Source of the DNA: Verrucomicrobiia bacterium DG1235
Lineage (GTDB): Bacteria > Verrucomicrobiota > Verrucomicrobiia > Opitutales > Opitutaceae
Assembly: GCA_000155695.1 (NCBI GenBank)
Contig: DS990592.1
Coordinates: 1,326,556-1,390,555, forward strand
DNA length: 64,000 bases
Direction: 5' to 3'
The notes under the pieces were generated by a model, which was not told the origin of the DNA, did no database searches, and was given only the letters and a program-made list of their open reading frames with translations. Shown piece after piece: positions 1 through 10,500 of the stretch. How positions within the stretch are numbered: position 1 is the stretch's first letter; every line of letters begins with the position of its first letter. The position numbers were made by a program, and so were the translations under genes.

Positions 1-3000
1 GCAGCCGGATTGTTCGGATTAATCGAATAGTCCCACTCCACGTCCTTGATATTGTAATTGAGCGCGTAGATCGCTTCGCCCGAATCGATTCCCCGAGTGT
101 AATTCCAAATCAGACGGTTATAGATTGGCGTCTTAGTCGTTCCCGGCAGAAGCGAGTCATCGCGGCCGCGAAGCAGGCTGAGCTCCTCTTCAAGCACCGA
201 GGCAAGCTGTCCCTTGAAGGAAAAGAGCGCCGTCGCGACATCTCCATACAGGGAGATGAAATTCGAGGAGCTCTCCGTGTTGAAGGCGATGGTGGAGTTG
301 GCTGCATCGGCAGCCGCCTCGTTGCCAAGAATCATGTAGAGATCACTCAAATAACCTGCGGCGAGCAGAAGCGCGTCGTTAGCTCCACCGTAATTGATCG
401 CTGGCGTACCGTTAATACTCAGGTCCATGCCGCGGCGTAGAACCGTTTCGTAGATCTCAATCAGTCCGGAGTCGTTGATGTTCTCGAGGTTGAGAGCGAT
501 GTCGCCTTCCCAACGTTTTCCGGCCTGCTCAACCAAACTTACGCTGGTATTGGTCTCGTGGTTAAAGAGGTCCTTTATGCGCTGCTGGAATGGATTAATG
601 CCGGCGAGAACGCGTTTGATCCAACCTTCGGCTAGTTGAGGTTCAGTCCATTTCGACCAGCCACCATCTTCAACGTATGCCGCATTATCTGGATCCTTGG
701 ACCGATAACGCATGATAAGCCAATTGTCGGTCAGGGTCAGAATGCTCGTACCTTCAATCGTGTGGCGGTTCTTTCCTTCCACCGCTACGATTCCAGAGGT
801 CACAGGCGAGGCCTCAGCATTGGTGGTCGATTCAGTGCTCGCTGATTCCCCGGGAACGAGTCCGAGCGGCAGCCAGCTTATCAGATTCTCAACCTCCTGC
901 GACCCTTCGATACGTAGATTGAAATTGGTAGAGCTTCCCGTATCCGCCGACGTGTAAAGCTCAACGGTTACGATGTTGTTGTCCGTATCGTCGTCCACAA
1001 CCAAGGCATTGCTCTCGACCTCGAAAACAAGCGGAAGCGGATCAAACGCTGGAGCGGTGGCGGGCACGCTGGTCGTCGCAGTATCGGGGACTCCGGGAAC
1101 GCGCAGAGCCGCTACCCGAGCGCCATTTAGATAAATGGCAGCCCCGTCATTCGCGCCCAAATCCATACTTACGAACAATCTAAGCGGGCGTTCGCTGGCG
1201 CTAAAGGTCCGGCGAAGCATCGCATTGGGCGCTAAAGTACCGTTATCCGCAGAGCCGCCGCCATCGTCGATCACGATGGATCCGGGAATCGCAACGATCG
1301 GATAGCCAGCAACATCAGTCGAAGGAGAACGGAAGCTCGTGTAGTCATTGGCTGGATTCAAGGCATCCACCACGGGATTGTTGATGAGGCTCCATTCGCT
1401 GCTGCTATCGTTGAGGATCAGCTTTCGTACGAACGAGTAGAGCTTCGGCGGCAAGCCATCCACCGGCGGCGCGTAGCGCCATTCGAAGTCGTACTCTTCA
1501 GGATGCCCGGCAAAGTCGCCCGTGTGCTGCAGCGTCAATTTTTCGTCCAAGGGATTGGCGGAATTGATCACCTTCAGCTCACCTCGATAGAGCGGCGCGT
1601 TCACCTTGAAGACTTGCAGCGAAACGGGTTCGCCAGCTGGTGTGAAATCAGTGTCCTGGCCATTGCCCACCGCGAGAACGACATAGCCTTTGCCTCCGCC
1701 ACTTGCGGAAATGGCATAGGAATCCACCGCGGTATCGCTGTAGTAGACTTCCGCAGTTTCAGAAATCGATACGGGCGGACGCTGGTTCGCGCCGACGGTG
1801 GTTCCCGCTAACGCAGTCGCTATGAGAGGTTGGGTGCCAACCGCCGGAGTAAAAGGCGTACCATCGATATCGGTGGCATTTCGAGGCGTATCATTTTCAT
1901 CACGTAGTGGAATGAAAGTGCCTAGCTTGCTCGGATTCTCGATGAATGTTTCCATCGTGGTAGCGAGGCCTTCGACCGCAGCGTCCCATTCGCCCTTTTC
2001 GTCAGAGCCATCGTCGACTGCAAGTCCCTTTGCGGACGCGAGGTCAGCCGCGCTCATTACATTGAGCTGAAGATACTTCTCACCCACTAGCTCGTCCATG
2101 AATAGTCCCTTGAAAATGAGGGCTCCTTGAGCTCCGACCGCCGGATCGAAATACAATCGTCCACTGAGGTGCGGCGGGAGATTCGGGAAATAAGTTTTGC
2201 CGAGGAAAATGCTCGTATTCACGCTTGCAGGAATTTCCTGCAAGGAGTCGTCGGTCGCTCCAAGATGGAAAACCTTGGCCCTTGTTGGATCGATCAATCG
2301 GGCGCTCGGCGGACGCGCCGTCATCCCATCTGTCGTGTCTAGCGCGATGGACTGCTGATAGATCAGTTCGGCGCTGGATTGGCCGCGGACGGAGGGAAGT
2401 CCAAGCTTAGCCAAGGTAAGCGTCTCGCCAACTCGCAGTTCTGGAGCGTAGTCCGGCCATTGCGGGCGGAATGTGACATCTAGCGGCTGCTCCTCTCGTT
2501 CGCCAGACGAAGTCCCAGCCACAGCGCCCGTCACTGGGTCGCCTTCGTAGTTGCCGGGAGTTCCTCGGCGAAGGTAAGGCGTGATGGTGCCTACTGGAGG
2601 TTGTTGGTTATAAGCCAGCTCTGGGTAATAGAAACCTGGTAGCGTTTGGTAGAAGTAACGCATTTTCAGAGTCGGCGTCGTTACCTCTCTGCCTTGGTGA
2701 GGTCCGCGGTAAACCCACAGGATTCCTTTGCGGTCCGTCCAGGTGAACTTTTGATAGTGGATAAACGAGGCGTCATCCGATTCGAGTTTATTGCTGACAA
2801 CGACTGGATCTGGAACTCCAGCTACTTCATAGCTCGCCAAACTGCCATCTGGCAGCAGCGGCGGAGGCAGGATAGGCAGAGGCATGGGAGACTGAAGCAC
2901 CTTGCCCGCCACTGCCGGATAATCGAAGTCGCCTCGTTCAACCTTGAATACTTTCATCGCTGGGCGCTGATCGGATTCGGTGTAATGAAGCAGTACGAAT

Positions 3001-6000
3001 GGCTCCGAACTATCGTCTCGATTCAAGTCGTCGCGCAGAGCCCATGCTCGCCCATTGAGCATAAGGGCGTGCTCTTCGTTCGGGTTGAAGCCGGGCAGAG
3101 TCGGATCGTTCTGCGTGTAGATCAAACCGGTCGCCGCGAGACTTGGAAGATCATCGGAGCCCTTGTTGCTTGCTAAGACAATTGCATCCGGATCCGCTGG
3201 CCAGCTTAGGCGATACTTTTGCACAAAGGTCGGCCAATAGGTCGGAGTAATCGCAGTTGTAGTACCATTTTTCGGCGAACTCTTTCGGTACCACCAAACC
3301 TCAAGCACGTCATTGTTCGTGAGATTATTTACTCCAATAATGGCGCCCTTCGCCGCCTCATCAAATCCCACATCGAAGGGATCTTGGTAAGCGGCAACGT
3401 TATAGGCATTGCCTGAGCGTTCGTGGATGTAGCCGACGTAGACGGGATTCGCGAGGCCATAGGTGTCTGCTGGCAGACCTGTCGGTTCGATTCGAGATCC
3501 TATATCGACTTCGACAATGCCCGGGATTTCATTAAAGGGTAAAGTCGGGGCATCGAAGGTAACTTGAGCCGTGACAACAGGCGGTAGGTCGTATCCGGAC
3601 GACTTGCCAGCGAAGGCTGTCTTTCCCGCGAAATCTGAATGCGAACTTGAATAGATAACCCCTTGATACGGGTGAGCGGAAAATGCCGACGACTCCACCC
3701 TCTCGTAGGCGCCACCGTTTATGCTGACGCGAATCATGCCGCCATCGAGATTGAGACTGCTCGGCGAATAGTAGCTAAAATTATGGCGATGCCTTAATTT
3801 TATTACTATTTCGCCCGTGTCTGAAACGGAGATCTCAGGACTCTTCAACGAGCTTGAACCAGCCCCGGCAATACCGCTATTTCGGTCAACTCTCCACGTT
3901 TTCGTGTCGCCAAAATATCTCCAAGGACTCGCAAGCCCGCTTCCCAAACTGTCCACCGTGTAGCCTCCGCTGCCATCTTTGAACTCATTGTCCAATAGGG
4001 TGGAACCGTCACTGGCTACTTCAACCGAGAGACTACTAACTTCCCAGTCTGGACCCTCGAAGCCATAAGACGACCAAACTGCATAGCCTAAATATATTTC
4101 AACGGACACCGTGTCACCGGCATTGAGCGTGCCGAGAGAAGCGACGCTTTGGATGAACTGTGGCTCGATGAAAGTGATCAAACCTGTGACCTCGTCTACC
4201 TCGAAATCTTCGCCTTCCACCAGGATCGCGCCAGTCTCTGGGTCCACTACTTCGACATTGGTGATATTCTCGTAACCAGTGTCCACCAATCCTTCAGAGT
4301 TGAGCGGCGAAGTGATCGATTTCGCAAGCAAGTCCGAAGGGTCTCGGAAATAAGGGTCGAGCTGAGAGTAGACCCGCTCAAACCAAATATCTTCGTCTCG
4401 GGTGTAGCGGATAAGGGCTCGATTGGTCGGGCTTTCTGACGTCAATTCACTGACAAACCGGTTTCCTGGCAGAAGCTTGGCCTGGCTGGATGAAGGATCG
4501 TCCTGGTAGACCAGTACCGGATTGTTCGCGGAGTCGAGTTCCACGGCAGTCGCAAGCGAAAGGTCGATTCCGTTCTCGGTTGTCGCCACAGCCGTCGCGC
4601 CAGCCCCCGAATCACTGACAAAGCGAACCACGGGTGTGGAGATGTAGCCGCTGCCGGCGTTCGTCACGACTACTCCGGTAACCTTGCCGTTGTTGACGAC
4701 AGCGAGACCGCTGGCTCCAGATCCATCGGCTGAAGTAAATTCGACGGTCGGTGGGGTTGCGTATCCACTTCCTCCAGCGACGACATCCACGCTAACAACG
4801 CTTCCAAGTCGGCCCGCATCAGGACGCGCATAGGTCGCGTATTTCGTAGGATCCCGCGGCCATTCAAGAATGTAGCCAATGTATTGCTTTGGCCACTTTA
4901 GATCGAGTACCGACGTCTCCATCCAGTATATAAGAGCTTCGTTGCTGGTCTGCTGGCGTTTGCCCGTCGAGGCCTCGATGATCCCTATTTGAGTATCCTT
5001 CACCGCGTAAATGGCGCCTTTCGCTCCACTTGCTGTCAGATGCTCGTAGAGATAGGTTTCTCCGGTTAGGCTCAGCCCAGCTATGACCTTCGGTTCCAAC
5101 TCGATGGCATCGCCGTCTCCATCCTCGATCGGCTTGTGACCCACCCTTTCACCAAGGTCGATGACTATCGTTTCAGGAGCGGTTTCCTTAACGATGTTAA
5201 CGATTTCGTAGCCCTTTTGTTCGCTTGTTCCATCGCCACGAGGGTTGCCTAAATACTCGACAAATACACGACCCTCGACGTTGTAGGCGTGAATCAAATT
5301 GTTGTCATAGTAAAAAGTCTTGTAGCGTTTTTTCGCCGGGTCCGTCTCAGAAAAATCGACTACGCCAAGATCCCATTGCTCATCTGGCGTTTTAACTTCC
5401 TTGGGAACGAGCGAGTTATAAATGATGTTGATGGAGTTCACCTTACCTGCGGGAACTTCCACACGAGGACCGTTGAATCCATTTTCCGTCCAGTAGATCG
5501 TCCGTTCAGGTTTATCCGGCGAGGACGCGATGATATAAGTCTTCGTAACTGATTCGCTGCTGGCGGATTCTCGCCACTTGATCTGAATCGCCCCGGGCTG
5601 AGTGGCGTAAACCTTCTTTGCGTGCTTACTCCAATAAAACTGGGGATTGAGGCCAACGGTAACAGTTGTAGTTGTTACAACACTACCCGATGTTGAACTG
5701 GTGACCGTGACGCCATCCAAATCCGCCAAGATAGCATCTTCGGATGTAGTCGTCGTAGAGGACAAAACTCCGCCGGTCACGACGACAATCTCCGTCGTCT
5801 TGATACGAGAGTTAAGCGGTTCCGCCCGATAGTAGCCTTCCAGAGCAACCCCATCCTCGAACTTGACCGGTGGCGGAATAACACCGCCAAAGTTATAACT
5901 TGTCGAAAACAGCGCCAAGGGGCGACCGATGATCGCCGAGCGTAGCTGAACCGTATTCGGCACATTCGCCCCAATCACTGAAATAGGGTAATTCTCGGGA

Positions 6001-6302
6001 ACTACATCCGCATTCGCCGCATCGTCTTCATAAAAAGGCGCGTGCGCTCCATACCCTTGCACTGAGAAACCTCCATACGCCGTACCTGATTGACCCTGCA
6101 CGTTGTAGTGCTCCAGCAAGTCGCTACCCTCTACAGGAATTTCTACGCCCGCCGGCGTTTCAGGAGCCTCGTACCCAAATTCATTCCGGTAGCCGTTTTC
6201 GAGTCGACCCGGGGCTTGAGCCTGCAACGAAGAAACCCCTGCGAGGCCGAGGCACAATGCCACAAAGAGAAAAAGTAACGGCTGCGAGCTGGCGGTTTTC
6301 AT
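1..6302 (-). CDS. Giant secreted repeat-containing protein, 3' end outside window (partial)
   Basis: The frame is open from an ATG at 6302 (minus strand) to the left window edge, at least 2100 codons; I checked it in several places and found no stop. Residues 1-30 form a clear Sec signal peptide (MKTASSQPLLFLFVALCLGL, then AGVSSLQAQA), so the protein is exported. The body is rich in Thr, Ser, Gly, Asp and Val, with many extended beta-like stretches. Two tandem copies of a GSGY repeat lie at 4572-4803 and match the repeats of the protein encoded at 7538-10645. The visible end (residues beyond about 1950) becomes more alpha-helical and Asn-rich. I recognise no enzymatic domain. It is the last visible gene of a three-gene minus-strand run; 102 bases separate it from the collar-domain gene. 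Surface or matrix structural protein is inference only. Confidence 0.85.
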   Translation of the reverse strand, partial: MKTASSQPLLFLFVALCLGLAGVSSLQAQAPGRLENGYRNEFGYEAPETPAGVEIPVEGSDLLEHYNVQGQSGTAYGGFSVQGYGAHAPFYEDDAANADVVPENYPISVIGANVPNTVQLRSAIIGRPLALFSTSYNFGGVIPPPVKFEDGVALEGYYRAEPLNSRIKTTEIVVVTGGVLSSTTTTSEDAILADLDGVTVTSSTSGSVVTTTTVTVGLNPQFYWSKHAKKVYATQPGAIQIKWRESASSESVTKTYIIASSPDKPERTIYWTENGFNGPRVEVPAGKVNSINIIYNSLVPKEVKTPDEQWDLGVVDFSETDPAKKRYKTFYYDNNLIHAYNVEGRVFVEYLGNPRGDGTSEQKGYEIVNIVKETAPETIVIDLGERVGHKPIEDGDGDAIELEPKVIAGLSLTGETYLYEHLTASGAKGAIYAVKDTQIGIIEASTGKRQQTSNEALIYWMETSVLDLKWPKQYIGYILEWPRDPTKYATYARPDAGRLGSVVSVDVVAGGSGYATPPTVEFTSADGSGASGLAVVNNGKVTGVVVTNAGSGYISTPVVRFVSDSGAGATAVATTENGIDLSLATAVELDSANNPVLVYQDDPSSSQAKLLPGNRFVSELTSESPTNRALIRYTRDEDIWFERVYSQLDPYFRDPSDLLAKSITSPLNSEGLVDTGYENITNVEVVDPETGAILVEGEDFEVDEVTGLITFIEPQFIQSVASLGTLNAGDTVSVEIYLGYAVWSSYGFEGPDWEVSSLSVEVASDGSTLLDNEFKDGSGGYTVDSLGSGLASPWRYFGDTKTWRVDRNSGIAGAGSSSLKSPEISVSDTGEIVIKLRHRHNFSYYSPSSLNLDGGMIRVSINGGAYERVESSAFSAHPYQGVIYSSSHSDFAGKTAFAGKSSGYDLPPVVTAQVTFDAPTLPFNEIPGIVEVDIGSRIEPTGLPADTYGLANPVYVGYIHERSGNAYNVAAYQDPFDVGFDEAAKGAIIGVNNLTNNDVLEVWWYRKSSPKNGTTTAITPTYWPTFVQKYRLSWPADPDAIVLASNKGSDDLPSLAATGLIYTQNDPTLPGFNPNEEHALMLNGRAWALRDDLNRDDSSEPFVLLHYTESDQRPAMKVFKVERGDFDYPAVAGKVLQSPMPLPILPPPLLPDGSLASYEVAGVPDPVVVSNKLESDDASFIHYQKFTWTDRKGILWVYRGPHQGREVTTPTLKMRYFYQTLPGFYYPELAYNQQPPVGTITPYLRRGTPGNYEGDPVTGAVAGTSSGEREEQPLDVTFRPQWPDYAPELRVGETLTLAKLGLPSVRGQSSAELIYQQSIALDTTDGMTARPPSARLIDPTRAKVFHLGATDDSLQEIPASVNTSIFLGKTYFPNLPPHLSGRLYFDPAVGAQGALIFKGLFMDELVGEKYLQLNVMSAADLASAKGLAVDDGSDEKGEWDAAVEGLATTMETFIENPSKLGTFIPLRDENDTPRNATDIDGTPFTPAVGTQPLIATALAGTTVGANQRPPVSISETAEVYYSDTAVDSYAISASGGGKGYVVLAVGNGQDTDFTPAGEPVSLQVFKVNAPLYRGELKVINSANPLDEKLTLQHTGDFAGHPEEYDFEWRYAPPVDGLPPKLYSFVRKLILNDSSSEWSLINNPVVDALNPANDYTSFRSPSTDVAGYPIVAIPGSIVIDDGGGSADNGTLAPNAMLRRTFSASERPLRLFVSMDLGANDGAAIYLNGARVAALRVPGVPDTATTSVPATAPAFDPLPLVFEVESNALVVDDDTDNNIVTVELYTSADTGSSTNFNLRIEGSQEVENLISWLPLGLVPGESASTESTTNAEASPVTSGIVAVEGKNRHTIEGTSILTLTDNWLIMRYRSKDPDNAAYVEDGGWSKWTEPQLAEGWIKRVLAGINPFQQRIKDLFNHETNTSVSLVEQAGKRWEGDIALNLENINDSGLIEIYETVLRRGMDLSINGTPAINYGGANDALLLAAGYLSDLYMILGNEAAADAANSTIAFNTESSSNFISLYGDVATALFSFKGQLASVLEEELSLLRGRDDSLLPGTTKTPIYNRLIWNYTRGIDSGEAIYALNYNIKDVEWDYSINPNNPA
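4572..4803 (-). repeat. Two coding GSGY repeats in the giant protein
   Basis: Two tandem units of about 38 residues, each with the core G-[GA]-S-G-Y-x2-x-P-x-V followed by a Gly/Ala-rich stretch (cores GGSGYATPPTVEF and AGSGYISTPVVRF). They are the same family as the eight units at 8305-9270. Such units are probably beta-structured; this is inferred from the alternating Val/Thr pattern. Confidence 0.8.
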
Positions 6303-6404
6303 TGAAGAAGAACGTTAGAGGACGGGTCCATGTCGGAATGCGGCAAAGATCTAGCTAGGAGATTCCAAGTGGCTGGTGACTAATGATTTTGAGAAGGCTC
6401 CAAG

Positions 6405-7526
6405 TCACTGGACGCGCATGATGAAGGCCAAAGCGTAATAAGGAGGACGATTTTCGTGGGCTTGGCCGGAACCTCTCTTGGGTGTATCGACATAGTGCTG
6501 GTGAGCTCCGTCGGCCGAAGAGTTCAAATTGGCGTTCCAGTTGGCATTGTCGCTTTCGGTACTCAGATCCACGCGACCATCCCCGTTCGGATGAGGAGCG
6601 CTGTTGTCTACGCTTCGGTAATGCCAGTGCTTACCATCGCCCGATCTCGTCCAAACGTCGTGATCGTGCGAAGGCATTTGAGCCGTCGTAAGAGTCACCG
6701 AGCTCGCGCCGCCAGTTGCGTTAACTCCATAACCACCCCCTGCTCCCACGATGAATCGATCGCGGAGGTTGGGAGTACCGCCGGAACCATTGCAAAGTCT
6801 CCAACCCGCAGGGATGTTGCTGGTCGAGCCTGACCACATAATGATTCCTCCAATCGGAATGGTGCCATTACCCACAAATGTGGTTGCAGTAACTGTACTG
6901 GAGAAAGAGCCGGTCGTTCCGCTGAGTCCGCCGGAAGTGGTCACGGGTCCGACAAATGAAGTTGGAGCTGAGCTTGTACCCGTAAACTGACTACCAGCGG
7001 TGGCAGTGACCTTACCGACCACCGAATCGGCGACCTTCGCTCGCTCCGCTACGAAGGAGAAAGGCGAGGATTGGAATGCGAGACGAGGCGTGATCGCAGT
7101 TCCGGAGGACGCGGGTGGGATAATCACCGTTAGCTCGAGATAGCGCTCCTTGCCACTAAACGCGTTCGCTAGGCTAGTTTGTGTCGGAGCCGGGGTTTGA
7201 TTCGGAATTGGAACGCCCGATCCCAAACGAACCGAGAAATTGCCTAGGCTTACCGTGACTGTCTGCGTCTCGGCGTAAATGAGAGTGCCGGTTTCCTGCT
7301 GGTCGTAAATTCGAAACTCCATCGTGTAGTTTGACGCGGCAGCCGTGAAGTTGGGCGCGGTCCCCGAGCTGCCCAATGGATTTCCTGTCGTGCCGTCGTA
7401 AACCGTCCCTTGATAGTCGATAAACGCAGGAGCTCCTGCTACTTGCGCGTTAGCTGAGGAAGTGAACGCGGCCAAAGCCACGAAAAGGGCGGAGAGGACT
7501 GGAAGCAGTGTTTGATTCGTTTTCAT
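6405..7526 (-). CDS. Secreted protein with C-terminal phage tail-collar-like domain
   Basis: 373 residues from ATG 7526. A TTG five codons earlier is possible but would overlap the upstream stop. Residues 1-28 are a signal peptide ending near SSANAQ. Residues about 30-170 form a beta-rich domain with the DYQGTVYDG opening often seen in exported verrucomicrobial proteins. Residues about 170-215 are a low-complexity Gly/Thr/Ser linker. From about 220 the sequence is a tail-collar fold: PIGGIIMWSG, AGWRLCNG, PNLRDRFIVGAG, MPSHDHD and the terminal ENRPPYYALAFIMRV signature. In phages this domain caps tail fibres; with a signal peptide and no other virion genes nearby, it is more likely a bacterial surface adhesin. 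It starts 11 bases after the stop of the 1035-residue gene, so the two are probably co-transcribed. Confidence 0.85.
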   Translation of the reverse strand: MKTNQTLLPVLSALFVALAAFTSSANAQVAGAPAFIDYQGTVYDGTTGNPLGSSGTAPNFTAAASNYTMEFRIYDQQETGTLIYAETQTVTVSLGNFSVRLGSGVPIPNQTPAPTQTSLANAFSGKERYLELTVIIPPASSGTAITPRLAFQSSPFSFVAERAKVADSVVGKVTATAGSQFTGTSSAPTSFVGPVTTSGGLSGTTGSFSSTVTATTFVGNGTIPIGGIIMWSGSTSNIPAGWRLCNGSGGTPNLRDRFIVGAGGGYGVNATGGASSVTLTTAQMPSHDHDVWTRSGDGKHWHYRSVDNSAPHPNGDGRVDLSTESDNANWNANLNSSADGAHQHYVDTPKRGSGQAHENRPPYYALAFIMRVQ

Positions 7527-7537
7527 GGAATTTAAAT

Positions 7538-10500
7538 TCAAGGATTCGCAGTGGTAAGGGCGGAAACTTCAGAGACTTGCTGGATAACAAAATTGCCAGA
7601 GATACCGATTTCCTCCGAGCGGAGGCCGGAAATGATCTCAGAATAAGTACCGCCTAGAGTGGTCACTCCCCAAGTCAGGTCGGTGACGCCGGGCGGTGGC
7701 GTCGGACTGAAGGTAAGGGTGATTTTTCGGGTCACTTCGTAGGACTCCATGCCCTTTGGGAGCTTCTTCTCGTATCGCGCATCCCAATTGTCATGGTCGG
7801 GATGGTAGGTGTGAACGAAGGGATTGGTCTCCGCGTCGTATCCGAGCGTGACGGTGAACTCTATCGTGCCGCCAAATAATCCAGAGCCCGGCCAGTTACC
7901 GCCAAGCGGAAAGCTCGCGCTTGAGACTCGGGCCAGATTGCCAGCCGGTAACTCCGAAGGAGCGGTCACCCAAGCTGAAAGCACGTCCTCGTCTAGTCCT
8001 GCGTAGGCGACTCCGCCTCGCTCGCCTAGGTACAGCTGTTGAACCAATGTCGAAGGCGTTCCGGAAGGGGGTGAGTGCAAAATGAGTCGCACAGGAAAAT
8101 GAGACGGAGCCGCAGCAGCTCCACCCGTAGAAATTCGCTTCGTACTAAGATGAGACTTGCCGTTGAGTGTGATCAACTTGCTCGTGGATATTACAGTGCT
8201 ACTTGTCGTACTCTCTACCTCTCCCAAATAAGCTTCGCTAACGCTAGTCACCGAGAAACGGGCCTTGTCGCCTATGCTTCCCAATTCCACCAAATCTATC
8301 ACCTCTACCGCCGTAACAGCCCCACCCGCTATTTGGGCGATCGCCACAGCGCCAGAGCCATTTCCATCCACTGGAGTGAAAATCACATCCGGGGCAGAAG
8401 TATAATCTTGTCCGCCATTCACGACAGTGATGTTTCCGACACTATCGACAGTCCCAGAAACTCCCGCGATCGCGGCGGCGCCCGTTCCTTCTCCACCGGT
8501 TAACTCAACAGTCGGTGTAGTCGAGTAGCCTGATCCAGTATTCGTCACCACGATTTCCGTAACCGAACCCGTGGTGACCACCGCCGTAGCGCTCGCTCCA
8601 GAGCCATCCCCAGTAATCGTTACCGTAGGGGCGGATGCATAGCCTGAACCTCCATCGGTCACAGTTATCGTGCTAACGCCTGCTGATAAAACGGCAGTCG
8701 CGCTCGCTCCCGTACCACCTCCGCCACCGAAAGATACTGTTGGAGCAGCCGTGTAACCTGTTCCGCCATTGGTTACCGTCACCGTCTTTTCAACAATATC
8801 TACGCCAATGACTTTTTCCTCTGAGACCTTAACCGTTGCCCGCGCCCCAGAACCTCCTTCGTTAAGAGGCGTGAATGTGACCTGCGGAATCCCGGTATAG
8901 CCCAGGCCAGCATCGGTAATTGAGAGGCCACCGACTCCACCGACGATTAAAGCCGTCGCAGCAGCGTCTTCCCCGCCACCGCCGGAGATTTCAATTTCGG
9001 GTGGGACCGAATAGCCGGAGCCCCCATTGGTGATGGCGATATCAGTTACGAGGCCCCCATTGATGATCGCGACGCCAGCAGCGTCCTTGCCGTCGCCCGT
9101 AAAGGTGACCACCGGAGCTGTCGTGTAACCGGAACCTCCAGATGTGATGCTTACTCCTTTCACCGCGGCCGAAAGACTCGCATCTGCCCTGGCTCCCGTT
9201 CCTCCACCGCCACTGATTGTGACTGCTGGCGCCACCGAGTAACCGCTACCAGCGTGGGTGACGATTCCTTGGTTGGAGCTGACCACAGAGTAATCCGGGC
9301 CCAAGACAAAAGTTGGACTGCCGCTCGGATGAGTGACGACGACATTGGATTCCAACAAAGCTCCGTCGTTAAGAAAAGCCCTTCCCTCAACGTCAAAGGA
9401 ACTCTCAAAAACCAAGGTTTCGCTCCTCACACCTTCCGCAATCGTAACGGTACTGATAACGCTGGACGTCTCTTCCGCTCCCTCTCCGTCGGGAGTGCCA
9501 AGAGGAGCATCTGTCTCCGGACCGCTCAAGGTCTCAACGCGATTCACTGAGTTAATAATAGCCCCTCCTACCCAAACTCCTGATTTGGAACTTCCAATTG
9601 CGCTGACTGGAAGGTCCACCTGCGTGTGCAGCAGAGAATCGGTTATCCGTAACACACTTTCGTACCGTTTACCGGTAACAGCCATATCCGCCCTATTCGC
9701 ATCAAAAACCACGTCCACTTCCTCGCCAGGAGCCAGCGTAATCGTCGCCGGCAGGGATTCGTAAGTAAACTGAAGATTCGCATCGAGAGACCCTCTTACG
9801 CGAAGCGAAACCGCCGCCTCAACCGAGCTCTCGCCGGGTGCAGCCTCCGAATCTAACAAAGAAAATGTCGCAGTGAGCGTCTTGTTTTTCACCGGATCAG
9901 CCACGTTCTTCACACGAATCGTTGCCGAATTGAGTTTTGAGCCGTACTCGACGCCTTCGCCATTGAGAGCACTTATCTTGAGAGGCCCATAAAAATCAGT
10001 GTAGTCGTTAACTTGCACCCAATACGCCTTTCCTCGCTCCACGCTTGTGGCATCTGGAATGACCAGTCGCCTAGGATTCGAAGCCAAGTCTCCACCATTG
10101 TAGTAAAAAACGGGCGGAGCCTGTTTGAGAACCGAGCTGTAGCTTAGAAACTCTGTGAAACTCGTGTCTTCCGAAGCCAGCATCGGAAAACCTACGAAAT
10201 TCACTCCTGAGCTTTTCCACTGATAACGCGGCGCGACCGGCTTGCCCTTGAGCGGAAGCGTCATGTCAGGCGCCCCATCAGCGACGCGGACCAAATAAGC
10301 GGCGTTTGCAGTAAGAAGTGACAAAGTCGTCTCGCTCGGGAGACCACGTTTCCAGACTTTCCATTGAGAATCGGGCTGATCTGGAGCGATAGGTGAAGCG
10401 GTAAAACGAGAGGAAGACGCATCAACATTCCACTGCCAAATTTCAATCACTTCCGAGTTCCCCGAAAGCAAATCATCAATCGCGCGGTCGGAGCAATCGA

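Noticed and set aside
6405-7526. Prophage remnant based on the tail-collar domain
   Set aside because: No other virion, integrase or attachment-site features, and a bacterial signal peptide is present.
8305-9270. CRISPR-like regular repeats
   Set aside because: The periodicity is a protein repeat in an open frame, with poor nucleotide identity and no spacers or cas genes.
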